This document shows positions 54,431-64,000 of a stretch of DNA of 64,000 nucleotides, one piece after another; the stretch's first letter is position 1, and every line of letters begins with the position of its first letter. This stretch comes from Argyresthia goedartella (Eukaryota > Arthropoda > Insecta > Lepidoptera > Argyresthiidae), in NCBI GenBank assembly GCA_949825045.1, contig OX463829.1, positions 8,246,001-8,310,000 of the forward strand. Reading direction: 5' to 3'. The notes beneath the pieces are model-generated. The model worked only from the letters and a program-made list of their open reading frames with translations, searched no databases and was not told where the DNA came from. The translations under genes were made by a program, and so were the position numbers.

Positions 54431-55639
54431 CTGATATTAGCTGTGCAAATCAGTATTAATCCTATTCACCACAGACGTATGGTTCTATATGCTAACCTGT
54501 AAATGTGATAAATCTTGCTGTATTCATTACTTTAACCATCGATATCGGTAAGTATGAATTATTATTCATAATAATAATTCAATAGCCGCGGAAAAAAAAC
54601 AAATTCATGTATAGGTCTTAATCACAGACCTACCAATTGGTCTTAACAACGAAGGATTGTTTTAAGTGATGATCTACGGGTCTTAAGAAGCCGGCGAACA
54701 ATGAAATTTCCATACAAAGTTAAACCCTAAATAATTTTAAACTCGAGAATTTTAACGTATTATTTCAACGTATTTATGCTGTTATTCGTATTAATACAAT
54801 AATTACCTAGGTTCCTGTTACAACATTTCTCTAAAAATATGTATCTACTTAAAATATATGTGACAAATTTTCCTACTTTTTTAGGACGTAAACGACGTAT
54901 TTTCCACCTGTTTTTTTTGTATTAAAAACTAAACCATTCATGATTTAATTATAATAGAACCACAACTTATATTGTCAAGTCGCATTATGTCACAAAGAAA
55001 TTTAAAATATAATCAAGTTTCATTCATCATTTTCAGTATTCAAGGAACACAACCAAATTTCTCTCTATTTCTGTACATCTATCTATGTGTATGTACGTGT
55101 TTTGTTAAATATAATTGTTTTATTGTGGCATTCGATAGTCCTTCTTAAGGCATCATATTTTTAAAAATAATTTATAATGCAATATCTAATTTGCTATATA
55201 AGTACCAAGTTTAAAAGTGCTCAAGCTAGTTTTTTGTAGGCTTAATCTACGGGTGTTTGTGTATAACACCACAATTGTATTCTGTATTGTCAGATGGCTC
55301 ACCGTCAATGACATCAACTTGTTCTCCTTTAGTAGCGAAGAAACTGGGCCATACATTTCATGAAAATTATTGAAAGAATGATTAGCAGCAGTCCATCAAA
55401 GTTTCATATTAGAAGTATACTTCGGCAAAATTCTGAGAAAATCACAGTGTTTTCTTCATTCAATTGCAAGCCAAGCTCCTGTTTTAGATGTTCACAAAAT
55501 TTAACAGTATCCGATAATGATTTGAGCTTCTCCTTTAAAAGCATAAATAATTCGATACTATTCACAACATATTTTGTATCGCTCGCTATATAATTAGCAT
55601 TCATTTTGTAATTTGACAATATTTTATTTAAAAAAGGAA
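54431..55639. other. AT-rich non-coding
   Basis: A 104-codon minus-strand frame (55404-55718) overlaps the end of this region. Its protein matches nothing I know and lies antisense to a retroelement tail. Confidence 0.35.
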
Positions 55640-55805
55640 ACGCAAAAGATGCGACGACTGTGGAGTTTCTTCGGTGAGCTCTTCTCCACAGATTCCGCCA
55701 TTGGGTTAGTGAACTCACCCAAAAAAATGTAATGACGGATCTAAGTGATGTAACAACATCCTATGGAAATAAATGATTTTTGATTTTGATTTTGATTTTG
55801 ATTTC
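55640..55805 (+). mobile_element. retroelement 3' tail with (TTTTGA)n
   Basis: Ends ATGGAAATAAATGATTTTTG followed by four TTTTGA repeats, a typical LINE/SINE 3' end. The body upstream is too decayed to assign. Confidence 0.5.
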
Positions 55806-56109
55806 TCGCGAATATTTGAGAATGGCAAAGAACGATACCACTGTTTGTGAACACTTAAAATTATTTTAATGGCCATAACTGGATCCTCCTTCTTGGCTTA
55901 AAATAATTTAATAATTTGCTGAAAAAGATCAGAAATTTCGAGTATATACCACAAAATATGTTGTAGGCTTGCAGATTGGTATAAAATGTATAAAATCAGA
56001 CTGAATACATAATCATTATATAGTCAGATATTAGTAGTGTCTTATCTATTTTAGAAATGTTAGGACAGAATTTGCTGTGCCCTGAGATCAATTGAGGACA
56101 GGTTAATCC

Positions 56110-56290
56110 AGACAACGCGTTATCTATTTCACTTATATAGTATGAACGAATGTATGTATTCTGTCCATATTAGGTTTGCTGGAAGAAATCTCTTTTTAGA
56201 GATAAGCTCGCCTTTGTACACCTAGTTTCCATTTTGATGTATCTGTATCTTCTGTTTTTGTGCAATAAAGTATAAAGTATAAAGAAATCA
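56110..56290 (+). mobile_element. retroelement 3' tail (GCTGGAAGAAATCTCTTTTT)
   Basis: TTTGCTGGAAGAAATCTCTT, TTAGAGATAAGCTCGCCTTT, then TTTTTGTGCAATAAAGTATA. This short-hairpin plus GTGCAATAAAG ending is common to lepidopteran retroposons. Confidence 0.55.
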
Positions 56291-58239
56291 CTGATAATAT
56301 AACATTATTTTTAAAGTAATGGCTCAATTGATAGAAATGATCATAAAATTTTAGATGGATTTGTAATAATAGTCCATATTTCTATATGGTGCTGAATCCT
56401 GGACAATCCGAATGCTGGACTTCCTTTAACATATAGCACGTGTGTGGAACGTGTATGAAAATGGAAGGAAAAATAGAAGGTGCAAGAACCAGGGGAATAC
56501 CACCTGCACGCTGGTGTAGTCACACGCATAAATACCTTTAGCTTGGTCTACCCGAGGAAATAACGCAGCCCAGGACAAAACAAAATGGAGATCCTTGGTC
56601 GAGCCCCGCACCAACAACCAAGACTGTCACGGTCAGATGTAATAAACATTATTGATAAATTATGTCTATGTCTATGTATATGTCAATCCTCAGCCATGAG
56701 AAAATGACTAGAAAGAAAAATTAATAATGCGTTTGCTTCATTTATTCATAGAGTAAATTCAACTCTATCAGTGTAGTGAGTTACATCGCCAAAAGTACCC
56801 AAGTTCAGCTTCTTTTAACAGTAGAACCGGGAAGTCCGGGGCCATGTTATATAATTGGTGTTGTACACAAACACCTGTAGATTAAACTTACAAAAAACTA
56901 GCTCAAGCACTTTTAAATCGCTCCATATATTGTTTTGATTTAATCATTTTCTCTCGCAAATTAGTACATTTACAACCAAAAATGCCAAGACCATGCCTTG
57001 CCGGTTGCCTTTATTAGGACTATCGATTACCATAAATAAAATAATGATATGAAACAAAAAAAATGTAGTTCCACAATTTTGAAACCCGTCCCACTGTGCG
57101 CCCGCACGCGTCAGGAGAGATAGCGATATATCGAACGAACATTGGCGTTTGCCTCGTCTTGCACTTGATCGGCTGTCCGCCGGCGTCTTAAGGACGTCAA
57201 TCAATCGTTGTCACCGTCACAGAAGCTAGATTCTCGATTCGCAATTCATAAAAGGAACTGACGACAATAAGCGCTGGGCATTGCGCCGCCTGCGGCAGGG
57301 TTTGTCAAAACCAAACAAAGATATAGAAAATCACTCAAGAAACTGCTTCGTGCTGGAGGACTAGGCTATTGCATTGAATAGTGAAATATTTCGGTAGCGC
57401 ATTATTTTAGTACCGTAAAAGAAAGGTCGGGCGTTTTGATATGGTATATCTATATCGCTAGGTGACGACACCTTAGCGATTCCAAATATCATATCGCATA
57501 CATAAAAAGTTATCGTTTCGACTCGCTATCCTTAGCGATGTCACTTGTCTAGGGGGGCTTTAGCGTCGGTAAACGACCAGTAATATTTGGCCAGGAACAT
57601 CGTCTTGAGGTCAGCCGAAACCCGAAGTTTGAAGGACAGGAATTCCTTGGGTCTTTTTGACTCCAAAATACCTTTTACAAAATACCATAAAATATCTTTT
57701 AACTTCTCATGCCCTAAAAGTTCGTCTTTAGGTTGTGCATAGGCGACATAAATTCGATATAACTGTTAGAAAAAAAACTTCATGCACTTTTTTCGAAGTT
57801 CGAAGTTTTTTTTCCTAACACTAAGTAAATCAGGCCCAACAGCCAACTTACAATAAAACGTCGCATAATAACGTCGTTGGTATATTTCATTTGCTTTAAT
57901 TTATATCACTCCCGTGTCTTCCAACGTTCATTTCATAAAATCAGATTTAGAAAATGTAATTTATTATTTTAAAATGCAAAGACACGTTTTTATGACTCGG
58001 CAGTACCAAATACCAAGTCGAATGACGAATCTCTTCAATTTTGCAAAATTTTGTAACTTAACTGAAATGAACAGTGAAAACTGAAAAATGATTTAACTAA
58101 AACATAATATAGTCAAGTGATGACGTTACATTTTCTCGCAATCGTAGTGAAAAGCATAGATCGGGCATAAACGAGCCATTTTACTTAAATAACTAGGATA
58201 TAAACGTCTCTGGGCAAAATGGCTTCTTTTACGTACTAG
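56291..58239. other. non-coding, no gene recognised
   Basis: Short GC-richer patches at 57080-57200 and 57270-57300. Repeated CTTAGCGATtcc / CTTAGCGATG words near 57470-57540. No exon or TE protein was found. Confidence 0.4.
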
Positions 58240-58373
58240 TTGTATACCTCGCGTCACGAGTTATGAGCGGTGGCCTTCAATGCGCAGTAGTCACTTTGCA
58301 ATACCTGTACATATGCGCAGTAATTTTTGCCACCGGCGCCTAGCGCTCTTAATTTGTGGCGCGAGGTATACAA
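58240..58373. mobile_element. 134-bp MITE
   Basis: Inverted ends TTGTATACCTCGCG(C/T)CAC (left 58240-58257, right 58356-58373) around about 98 bp. No coding content. Confidence 0.8.
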
Positions 58374-58953
58374 TCTACTATTTCACACCACCTGCTCGAC
58401 AATGCCACATATATACATCATGCAAACCTTACGTAAAGCAAGTCGTTATAGCCCTTGGTTTTAGCAGGGTCATAATGTTGTGCTGAAATTAATTGTGCAC
58501 ACACTGCTGCATAATGAGATTTTCACTTCTCATAATTCTAATTGTTATGTTCTTAAAGACAAATTTCGTGAAAAACGCACGGCGCACGCACCTATCCCTG
58601 GGGGCGGACGCTGGAAGCTAAGTAAGTAAAACTGCAAAGATTATATACAATAGACGATAAAATTCTATCATCTTTCCACAATTGGACTAATTTATCAAAC
58701 ATCAATTTCCACTTTCAATTTACTTTAATAAAATGCTGTTTTTATTACGCTGTTAATGCTGTTAAAGTTGCCTTGTTTTTTAATGTCTCGCAAATGTTGA
58801 GGAAAGAAGAGGAAAGTACCTATACTCCTCGGGGATAAAGCCGTTTTTGTCTTGGGAGCAATGGAACTCCTCACTGCACTCAGGACCCTAACAACGTCGC
58901 TACGCTCAGAGGTTAAATTTTGAGTTCTTCCTTGTATTCATAAAAGTGTGATT
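58374..58953. other. non-coding
   Basis: No gene was recognised. 58830-58920 has GTTTTTGTCTTGGGAGCAAT and CGTCGCTACGCTCAGAGG, possibly a dispersed repeat fragment. Confidence 0.35.
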
Positions 58954-59013
58954 GGTGTAAATCTATTATATTATAATATTTAATTATATATTATAATACA
59001 ATAGATTTACACC
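58954..59013. repeat. 60-bp AT-rich palindrome
   Basis: GGTGTAAATCTATTATATTA pairs with TAATACAATAGATTTACACC around a short AT loop. Confidence 0.85.
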
Positions 59014-59089
59014 TATAATTATATTAATATTTCATAAAACAATAGCCAGAACCAACGCTGCGGTCATCGTTATTATAAACTTAATTCAT

Positions 59090-59440
59090 ATGGCAACAAA
59101 TATAATGATCACCAAAATATTTTTTTCCTATCCAAAATGGGTAATTGATCACCAAAAGTTACAGAAAATATCAGGGCAAAATACTGCGGTAGCTTAGGTG
59201 AAGGGTAAAGGGGGTGAGCGAAGCGAAGCCAACTTTATCCTTCGTGTTAGGTTGAACATGTAAGAACAACAAAAATGACTTAAAACATAAAGTTAAGTGC
59301 AAAACATAAAAATAAGTTTGGTGATCATTTATCCAAACACAATTTGGTGGTCGTTTACTAATTCTGGCGGTCGTTTCGAATTTATTGGTAGTAAAATAGG
59401 TGCGTTTTTGGTGATCGTTTAAACGTAAGCCATTATTAAT
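59090..59440 (-). mobile_element. TGGTGATCATTTA repeat with another repeat inserted
   Basis: TGATCACCAAAATATTTTTT and GGTAATTGATCACCAAAAGT on one side, AGTTTGGTGATCATTTATCC and TTTTTGGTGATCGTTTAAAC on the other; the inverse order of 41950-42195. 59190-59290 interrupts it with an inverted copy of the hairpin repeat. Confidence 0.6.
59190..59290 (-). repeat. TTCGGGGGC-type hairpin repeat, copy 3 (inverted)
   Basis: TACTGCGGTAGCTTAGGTGA, AGGGGGTGAGCGAAGCGAAG, TTATCCTTCGTGTTAGGTTG, AACATGTAAGAACAAC: the complement of copies 1 and 2. Confidence 0.65.
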
Positions 59441-60024
59441 TATGATGACCATCAACAACGTTCAAGGAAATGCTTAACCACAGTTAAATACTGCTAAAAT
59501 TAATTGAAATTTTAATTTCACAACTAATTTCGGGTTTAATTGATTGAAGGTTAAATTAAATTGTATAATTCCATTATCGTGACGCAGTGCACCCACACAT
59601 GTTCTGTGCACTCACTTTTTCCCGCCATATATCGATTGAGAATCAACCCAACCTAGGCACGAATCGCATTTTCAATGGGCTTTATCACCAGAGCGACAGG
59701 GTCCCAATTGGCAAAGGCGCGTGGATATTGGAGACTGCTGATTGGTTAATTCGCTATAATCAGACAAGTCGCTGAAATACAGTAAATCACTTTGAAAGTC
59801 ATTGCTAACGATGTGTAATTGGCGAGGAAACCCTCATTATGAGGGTCAAGGGTTGTTCCTGTTATTGTGGATGTCTATGAGACAAAACAGCTGGTGAGTA
59901 TTGATCGGCTTGATCTAAAGAAACGGCAGACTCTAGCATTCGAGACCCATCTCATTTCCATTCTCGATTCTTCGAAAGACGCGATCTATTGTTAGACTCG
60001 CTATTGTACATGATAGGACTAAAA
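59441..60024. other. non-coding
   Basis: Nothing recognised; a 62-codon frame at 59587-59775 has no support. Confidence 0.35.
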
Positions 60025-60475
60025 AAGTGGCCATGAGCGAGTCGGACGCGCGCACGAAGGGTTCCGTACCATTATCTATTAAAACGGCAAATAATAAACT
60101 GGTTTGTCCCGTCCCCTTTTTAATATTTGTTTTATTTTAATTTATTTATTTATTTTTAAAGTGAATATATAACTAAATATTCTGTGAATATTTCAGGCGT
60201 CTACTTGTTGCCGTTATCAATTTCGAGCAAAATACGAGCGAAAAAAAAGTTTTTTTTATGGGAGCCCCCTTAAATATTTATTTTTATCTGCTTGTATTTG
60301 TTATTATAGTGGCTACAAAAATACATCATCTGTGAAAATTTCAACTGTCTAACTATCACGGTTCATGAGATACAGCCTGGCGACAGATGGACGGACTGAC
60401 GCGATGACGGACGGATGGACAGCGGAGGCTTAGTAATAGGGTGCCGTTTGGCACCCTTCGAGTACGGTTCCTAAA
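60025..60475 (-). mobile_element. GGGTTCCGTACC-element, near-complete inverted copy
   Basis: Starts AAGTGGCCATGAGCGAGTCG, then ACGAAGGGTTCCGTACC, has GGGAGCCCCCTTAAATATTT and CAGATGGACGGACTGACGCG, and ends CGAGTACGGTTCCTAAAAAC. Same order as 33708-34128, complemented. Confidence 0.78.
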
Positions 60476-60593
60476 AACGGCCAAGTCCGAGATCGCTTTA
60501 CAAGAACACGTCACTTTTCCCCACACTTTACAAAAACGCGTGTGGTTCAATATTTTTAATTATTTGGCAATACAAATAAACCCACTCTGTGAA

Positions 60594-60721
60594 AATTTCA
60601 GTTTATGAGTTCAGCCTGCTGATAGACAGACATTCGGACAGACAAACAGACGGATTGATGGACGGATAGCGGAGGCTAGTAATAAGGCCCCGTTTCAGCA
60701 CCCTTCGGCACGGAACCCTGA
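60594..60721 (-). repeat. GGGTTCCGTACC-element, truncated inverted copy
   Basis: GTGAAAATTTCAGTTTATGA, GACAGACATTCGGACAGACA, then CCCTTCGGCACGGAACCCTG. Lies about 120 bp after the copy at 60025-60475. Confidence 0.7.
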
Positions 60722-61219
60722 ATATATATAAAACATTTTGTAACAACTACGCAATATCGTTACAATGAATACGGAGTTTTCTGACAGCTAATTTTATTTT
60801 TAAAAAAAAACAGTTTTGATAGCTGTGACAGACTAAGTTTCGACATGGCTTTAGTTTATGGGTCTGTGATAACAACAAATCTAACTAACTACTAGCGAAT
60901 TAATACGATCAGTTTTACATATTACATATTTTTTGGCAACTGGTATGAAAAAAATAGACCTTGTCTCGTCATCATCTAATGACAAATTTGGAACCACTTT
61001 ATTTTCTTTTTTTATAGGCTGTCAGAAAATTGGTCACTCAAATCGAACATGATCTAAGAGTTGGAGTAAAGTAATGTTGGACTTCTGTAGATTCTATATA
61101 TAAGGTGAAGATCATTGCATAGTAATTTTAACTACACAATAATCACGAAACAAAGCTGTCAGAAAACGCTCTCTAACAAAGAAGAATTATTTTAAAACGA
61201 TTGAATAGATTTCCTTCAA
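60722..61219. other. non-coding
   Basis: No gene was recognised. GCTGTCAGAAAATTGG near 61018 also occurs near 17026, a shared repeat fragment. Confidence 0.4.
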
Positions 61220-61450
61220 CCATAATACTAATATAATAATAATAATAATAAATATAGTATAAAATAATAGTAAGCACAATAAGTCTTTTGTTATGGGTAC
61301 TAGACGACGACATATTTAACAGAGATATAGATACTTATGTAAATACATAGAAAACATCCAAGACTAAGGTACAAATACTCATGCTCATCACACAAATATT
61401 TGCCCTTACCGGGATTCGAACCCTGGACCGTCACTACCCGCTAGTAACTA
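61220..61450 (-). mobile_element. tRNA-derived SINE, type A, variant, inverted
   Basis: B-box complement at 61412-61422, body with complement of TTAGTCTTGGATGTTTTCTA and CGTCGTCTAGTACCCATAAC, and an (ATA)n tail. The ATCCTAGTTTGGGG segment of the other type A copies is missing, and the A-box region is decayed. Confidence 0.7.
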
Positions 61451-61800
61451 TTACATTAAGCATAATCACCTACATTACGAACTGGTGCTCGCGTCTTCCT
61501 TCGTATCTTCAAGTTTTATTTCTGCGACAAAAAGTAGCTTATGCTATTCTTTTTCTAAGACCTCATCTGTCTCTATAGGTACCGAAAATTCAACGAAATT
61601 GATTAATCCTTGAAAACAAGACAGACAAACTGTTGTAAAATTATAACTGGACTTAGGCTACAGCATCAGATTGTTATTTTCTCATTTTGTAAAGGCTCCT
61701 TTATACCTTCATAGCTGCGCTGCCGTGCCGCACCGGCCTTTTCACGCTAACTATTCTGTTATGGAAAACGCATCGCGATTGCATACTCATCTCTCCCAAT

Positions 61801-61880
61801 GGCACCAAATGCCGTATTTAGATTGTCGGCGACGCCTATTATGTTTGGAGGCTGATTGCCAAATACGGCATTTGGCGTCC
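61801..61880. repeat. 80-bp hairpin
   Basis: GCACCAAATGCCGTATTTA pairs with AAATACGGCATTTGGCGTC around a 40-nt loop. Confidence 0.75.
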
Positions 61881-62005
61881 TCGGAGCAATTGATATGCTA
61901 TTTTACCATAAGATAATTGAGCCCCTGGAGTATTGACTGGCTTAACTGGCTAGACCACAGCCACCCCTTATGGAAAAAGGCTTGAAGACATGTTTAGGTA
62001 AGGGT

Positions 62006-62165
62006 CGCCACACGGCCACAAGCCACAGCCACAAAACGCCGCCACATACCTATCGTATTGTAATGTAGCTTGAGGGCGACCACCGGCGTCAACGTGTGCG
62101 ATAAAAACTACAGGAAACTGTTCGGTGGCGGCGTTTTGTAGCTGTCCCTTGTGGCCCTTATGCTG
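62006..62165. repeat. foldback element, about 160 bp
   Basis: CCACAAAACGCCGCCAC on the left pairs with GTGGCGGCGTTTTGTAGC on the right. Around them, CCACAAGCCACAGC and GCTGTCCCTTGTGGC also pair. Ends 35 bp before the SNMP1 acceptor. Confidence 0.65.
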
Positions 62166-62200
62166 TGGCTCTTAGGGCTCATTCTGTTTATTTATTTCAG

Positions 62201-62328
62201 GTGCATCGTGAATCATGTTGATGCCTAAGCACCTGAAGTTTGCCGCGGGCGCGGGGGGGGCGGGCGTGTTCGGGGTCCTGTTCGGATGGGTCATCTTCCC
62301 CGCTATACTGAAGATGATGCTCAAGAAG
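62201..62328 (+). CDS. SNMP1: sensory neuron membrane protein 1, first coding exon
   Basis: CD36-family membrane protein of olfactory neurons, needed in insects for sensitive lipid-pheromone detection. Exon begins after TTTATTTATTTCAG (AG 62199-62200), with 14 nt of 5' UTR; ATG at 62215-62217; 38 codons; donor GTATGG at 62329, phase 0. The peptide MLMPKHLKFAAGAGGAGVFG continues to FGWVIFPAILK and ends MMLKK. This is the short cytosolic N-tail plus first transmembrane helix (about residues 9-30), matching the SNMP1 pattern (M-x-L-P-K-x-L-K-x-A ... FGW-V-I-F-P). SNMP2 N-termini differ. An upstream non-coding exon is implied. Later exons lie past the window. Annotated start uses the first ATG; codon 3 is also ATG. 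Confidence 0.82.
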
Positions 62329-62737
62329 GTATGGTTATGATCATCGTCAGAAATCATCAGCAAACCTCTCACAGCATAATAGATGATAGAGTCAAATATG
62401 TGTCATCTTCCCCGCTATTCTGAAGATGATGCTGAGGAAGGTATGGCTTCCGTCATCGTCAGCAATCATCAGCAAACCTCTCACATCATAACAGATGATA
62501 GAGTCAAGACTGTGTCACTTTCCCCGCTATACTGAAGATGATGCTGAAGAAGGTATGGCTGTCATCATTGTCAGCAATCACCACCATACTTCCTCACATC
62601 ATAGTAGAGATAAAGTCAAGTCTGTGTCATTTTCCCCGCTGTACTGAAGATCATGCTGAAGAAGGCAAGACTGTCTTCATCGTCAGCAATCATCAGAAAA
62701 CTTCTCACATCATAATAGATGAAAATAGAAATTTGTA
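62290..62737 (+). repeat. 4 x 112-bp tandem repeat spanning the SNMP1 exon-intron junction
   Basis: Copies start at 62290, 62402, 62514 and 62626, exactly 112 bp apart with no length change. Each holds the last 39 nt of the exon (V-I-F-P-A-I-L-K-M-M-L-K-K wording), the donor and about 70 nt of intron including a TCAGCAATCATCAGCAAACC segment. Donor sites: GTATGG in copies 1-3 (62329, 62441, 62553), GCAAGA in copy 4 (62665). Copies differ by scattered substitutions. Copy 4 loses similarity after about 62722, where a LINE begins. Confidence 0.95.
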
Positions 62738-62876
62738 TAAAAAAGTACGTCAACTCGCCACAGCAAAAATGTACACATTTATATGGATAAAAAATTGTCG
62801 AATTTTTGTGAGGAAGGGCGACAAAACTCAAATTATTCATGTGGCCAGCGAAGACGATCTAAAAAAGATAGTTTAA
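62725..62876 (+). pseudogene. LINE ORF1 C-terminal end
   Basis: Frame reads LYKKVRQLATAKMYTFIWIK, then IFVRKGDKTQIIHVASEDDL and KKIV with stop TAA at 62874-62876. The pattern 'Y-F-W-K-x-I-F-V-R-K ... I-x-x-x-x-D-L-x-K-I-stop' is the usual end of ORF1 in Jockey/CR1-type insect LINEs. 5'-truncated; belongs to the element whose ORF2 starts at 63246. Confidence 0.65.
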
Positions 62877-63245
62877 TGATTTGTCGCCCTCAATCTAGCG
62901 CATTAAAATATGAATTAACTCTAGAATATCGCATAAATCCAGATAAGTTGGTATTTTCATATTTCATAAATATACTAATACTCACATACTATTATTACTA
63001 TTACACTACACACACACAAACACACCTTCACACTATCCTTCCATAAACACACATTGCATTGAGTGATACAATCATGACATCTCGCTCCCGCATAGAGCAT
63101 GTAAGCACAATCGAACTTTTTGTGATTATTATATTTGGTATACTCCGAGTCCCATACATACCCTATAATACGAACGACGCCACTCCCTACATTCCGTGGT
63201 ATAGGCCTTGGCCCAGTCAGCGATTTATGACAACACACCGTCATA
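62877..63245 (+). other. LINE inter-ORF region
   Basis: A 370-bp gap between ORF1 end and ORF2 start. It contains an ACACACACACAAACACACC tract and a 64-codon frame (63059-63253) whose stop overlaps the ORF2 ATG by 8 nt; that peptide has no recognised domain. Confidence 0.45.
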
Positions 63246-64000
63246 ATGCTTAGCAAACTATCCATATATTACCAAAATGTACGCGGGCTGCGTACAAAAT
63301 GTCACACTCTGTTCAATAACATACTACAGAACAACTTCGATGTTATCGCGATCACAGAAACGTGGCTACATGCAGGTATACTAGACTCTGAACTGTGTGA
63401 CCAAAGATACGAGGTTTTCCGTTGTGATCGGAACACTACTATGACAAACAAACAAACTGGCGGTGGAGTTATGATTTGTATAAAACGCGATCTATGCGCT
63501 TACGTTAGGGAGGAATGGGGATGCTCTCCCACTGACACTATCTGGATCACAATACCGGGTAAGAACCTTAACTCCACTTCTGATCTTCATATAGCGGTAG
63601 CATACATACGAAGTGACTGTACAAACCTACAGATTCAAGCCCAAGACATAAACTCATTTTTATCCAAAGCAACGTTGGCAGTCACTAATAATACGGACAG
63701 CTCTTTCCTTTTGTTAGGTGATTTCAATCTTCCGTGTATACAATGGAGTAGCAACGGCCCCCTAGTACAAAAAAAAGGACCGGTGGAAATACAGAACTTA
63801 GCTACAGATCTACTGGATGAGTTTGGTCTGTTAGGTCTTACACAATTCAATTATCTTAAAAACACTAGCAATAACGTGTTGGATCTAGCCTTTTCAAGCT
63901 TTCCGGTGGATTTGGCGGAAGTAGAATATCCACTATCTAAACCGGATACTTTCCACCCTGTATTTAGCATAGACGCTTCCGATATTACCGTTAAACCACT
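63246..64000 (+). CDS. LINE ORF2 start: AP-like endonuclease (runs off window)
   Basis: Open frame of 251 codons to the window edge with no stop. It encodes an apurinic-like endonuclease domain of a non-LTR retrotransposon, which nicks target DNA. Motifs: YYQNVRGLRTKC (Asn, residues 8-19), VIAITETWLHAG (Glu, about 40), GGGVMICIKRDL, VAYIRSDC, LLLGDFNLPCIQWSS (Asp/Asn, about 158), NVLDLAFSS and DTFHPVFSI (His, about 238). The catalytic set seems complete. The RT presumably follows beyond 64000. The style is close to LINE-B at 23441, so they may be one family. Confidence 0.9.
   Translation, partial: MLSKLSIYYQNVRGLRTKCHTLFNNILQNNFDVIAITETWLHAGILDSELCDQRYEVFRCDRNTTMTNKQTGGGVMICIKRDLCAYVREEWGCSPTDTIWITIPGKNLNSTSDLHIAVAYIRSDCTNLQIQAQDINSFLSKATLAVTNNTDSSFLLLGDFNLPCIQWSSNGPLVQKKGPVEIQNLATDLLDEFGLLGLTQFNYLKNTSNNVLDLAFSSFPVDLAEVEYPLSKPDTFHPVFSIDASDITVKP

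Noticed and set aside
55404..55718. 104-codon minus-strand frame as a host gene
   Set aside because: Antisense to a retroelement 3' tail; no recognisable domain or splice sites.
62402..62700. Extra SNMP1-like exons
   Set aside because: Copies 2-4 lack acceptor sites and a start. They are tandem copies of the exon 3' end, not independent exons.

Overview
The window is a stretch of insect chromosome, almost certainly from a moth or butterfly. Evidence: an aldehyde oxidase gene with insect-type motifs; a first coding exon that closely resembles the N-terminus of lepidopteran sensory neuron membrane protein 1 (SNMP1); and a dense load of repeats typical of Lepidoptera. These include tRNA-derived SINEs, elements bounded by GGGTTCCGTACC, a Helitron-like element ending in CTAG, a mariner, a piggyBac relative, a Pao retrotransposon, DIRS-like relics and many non-LTR fragments. 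Calls rest on reading translations and motifs by eye; no alignment or search was run.

Layout. 1-6137 is non-coding and holds LINE relics, a TIR element, a SINE and a 296-bp near-perfect palindrome. 6138-17866 (+) carries the last eight exons of an aldehyde oxidase. They are joined by seven GT-AG introns with consistent phase and give 845 codons plus a stop, from the FAD C-terminal subdomain to the end of the molybdenum domain. The 2Fe-2S and FAD-binding exons lie outside the window. Intron 5 (5.8 kb) is filled with repeats, and a SINE tail abuts the last acceptor. 18-21.7 kb is AT-rich with small TIR elements.

21.7-30 kb is a three-level nest: a LINE (LINE-A) split by a second LINE (LINE-B), itself split by a truncated Pao element (LTR, gag, protease-RT). 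30-46 kb holds further LINE-A ends, a mariner (33655-35356) with another element inside it, a DIRS-like relic flanked by inverted repeats, and an 800-bp long-TIR element. 46-62 kb has a perfect 4 x 40 bp minisatellite, a second DIRS-like relic, a CpG-rich segment ending in a strong splice donor, a 700-bp internally deleted piggyBac with TTAA duplications, SINEs and several MITEs.

62.2 kb to the end: the SNMP1-like first coding exon (38 codons), whose 3' end and splice donor are repeated four times with an exact 112-bp period. A LINE follows in its intron, with an intact endonuclease reading frame running off the window.

The two host genes belong to families used in odour and pheromone processing (aldehyde clearance; pheromone co-receptor). 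They lie about 44 kb apart on the same strand. Whether this is functional linkage or chance cannot be told from the sequence.
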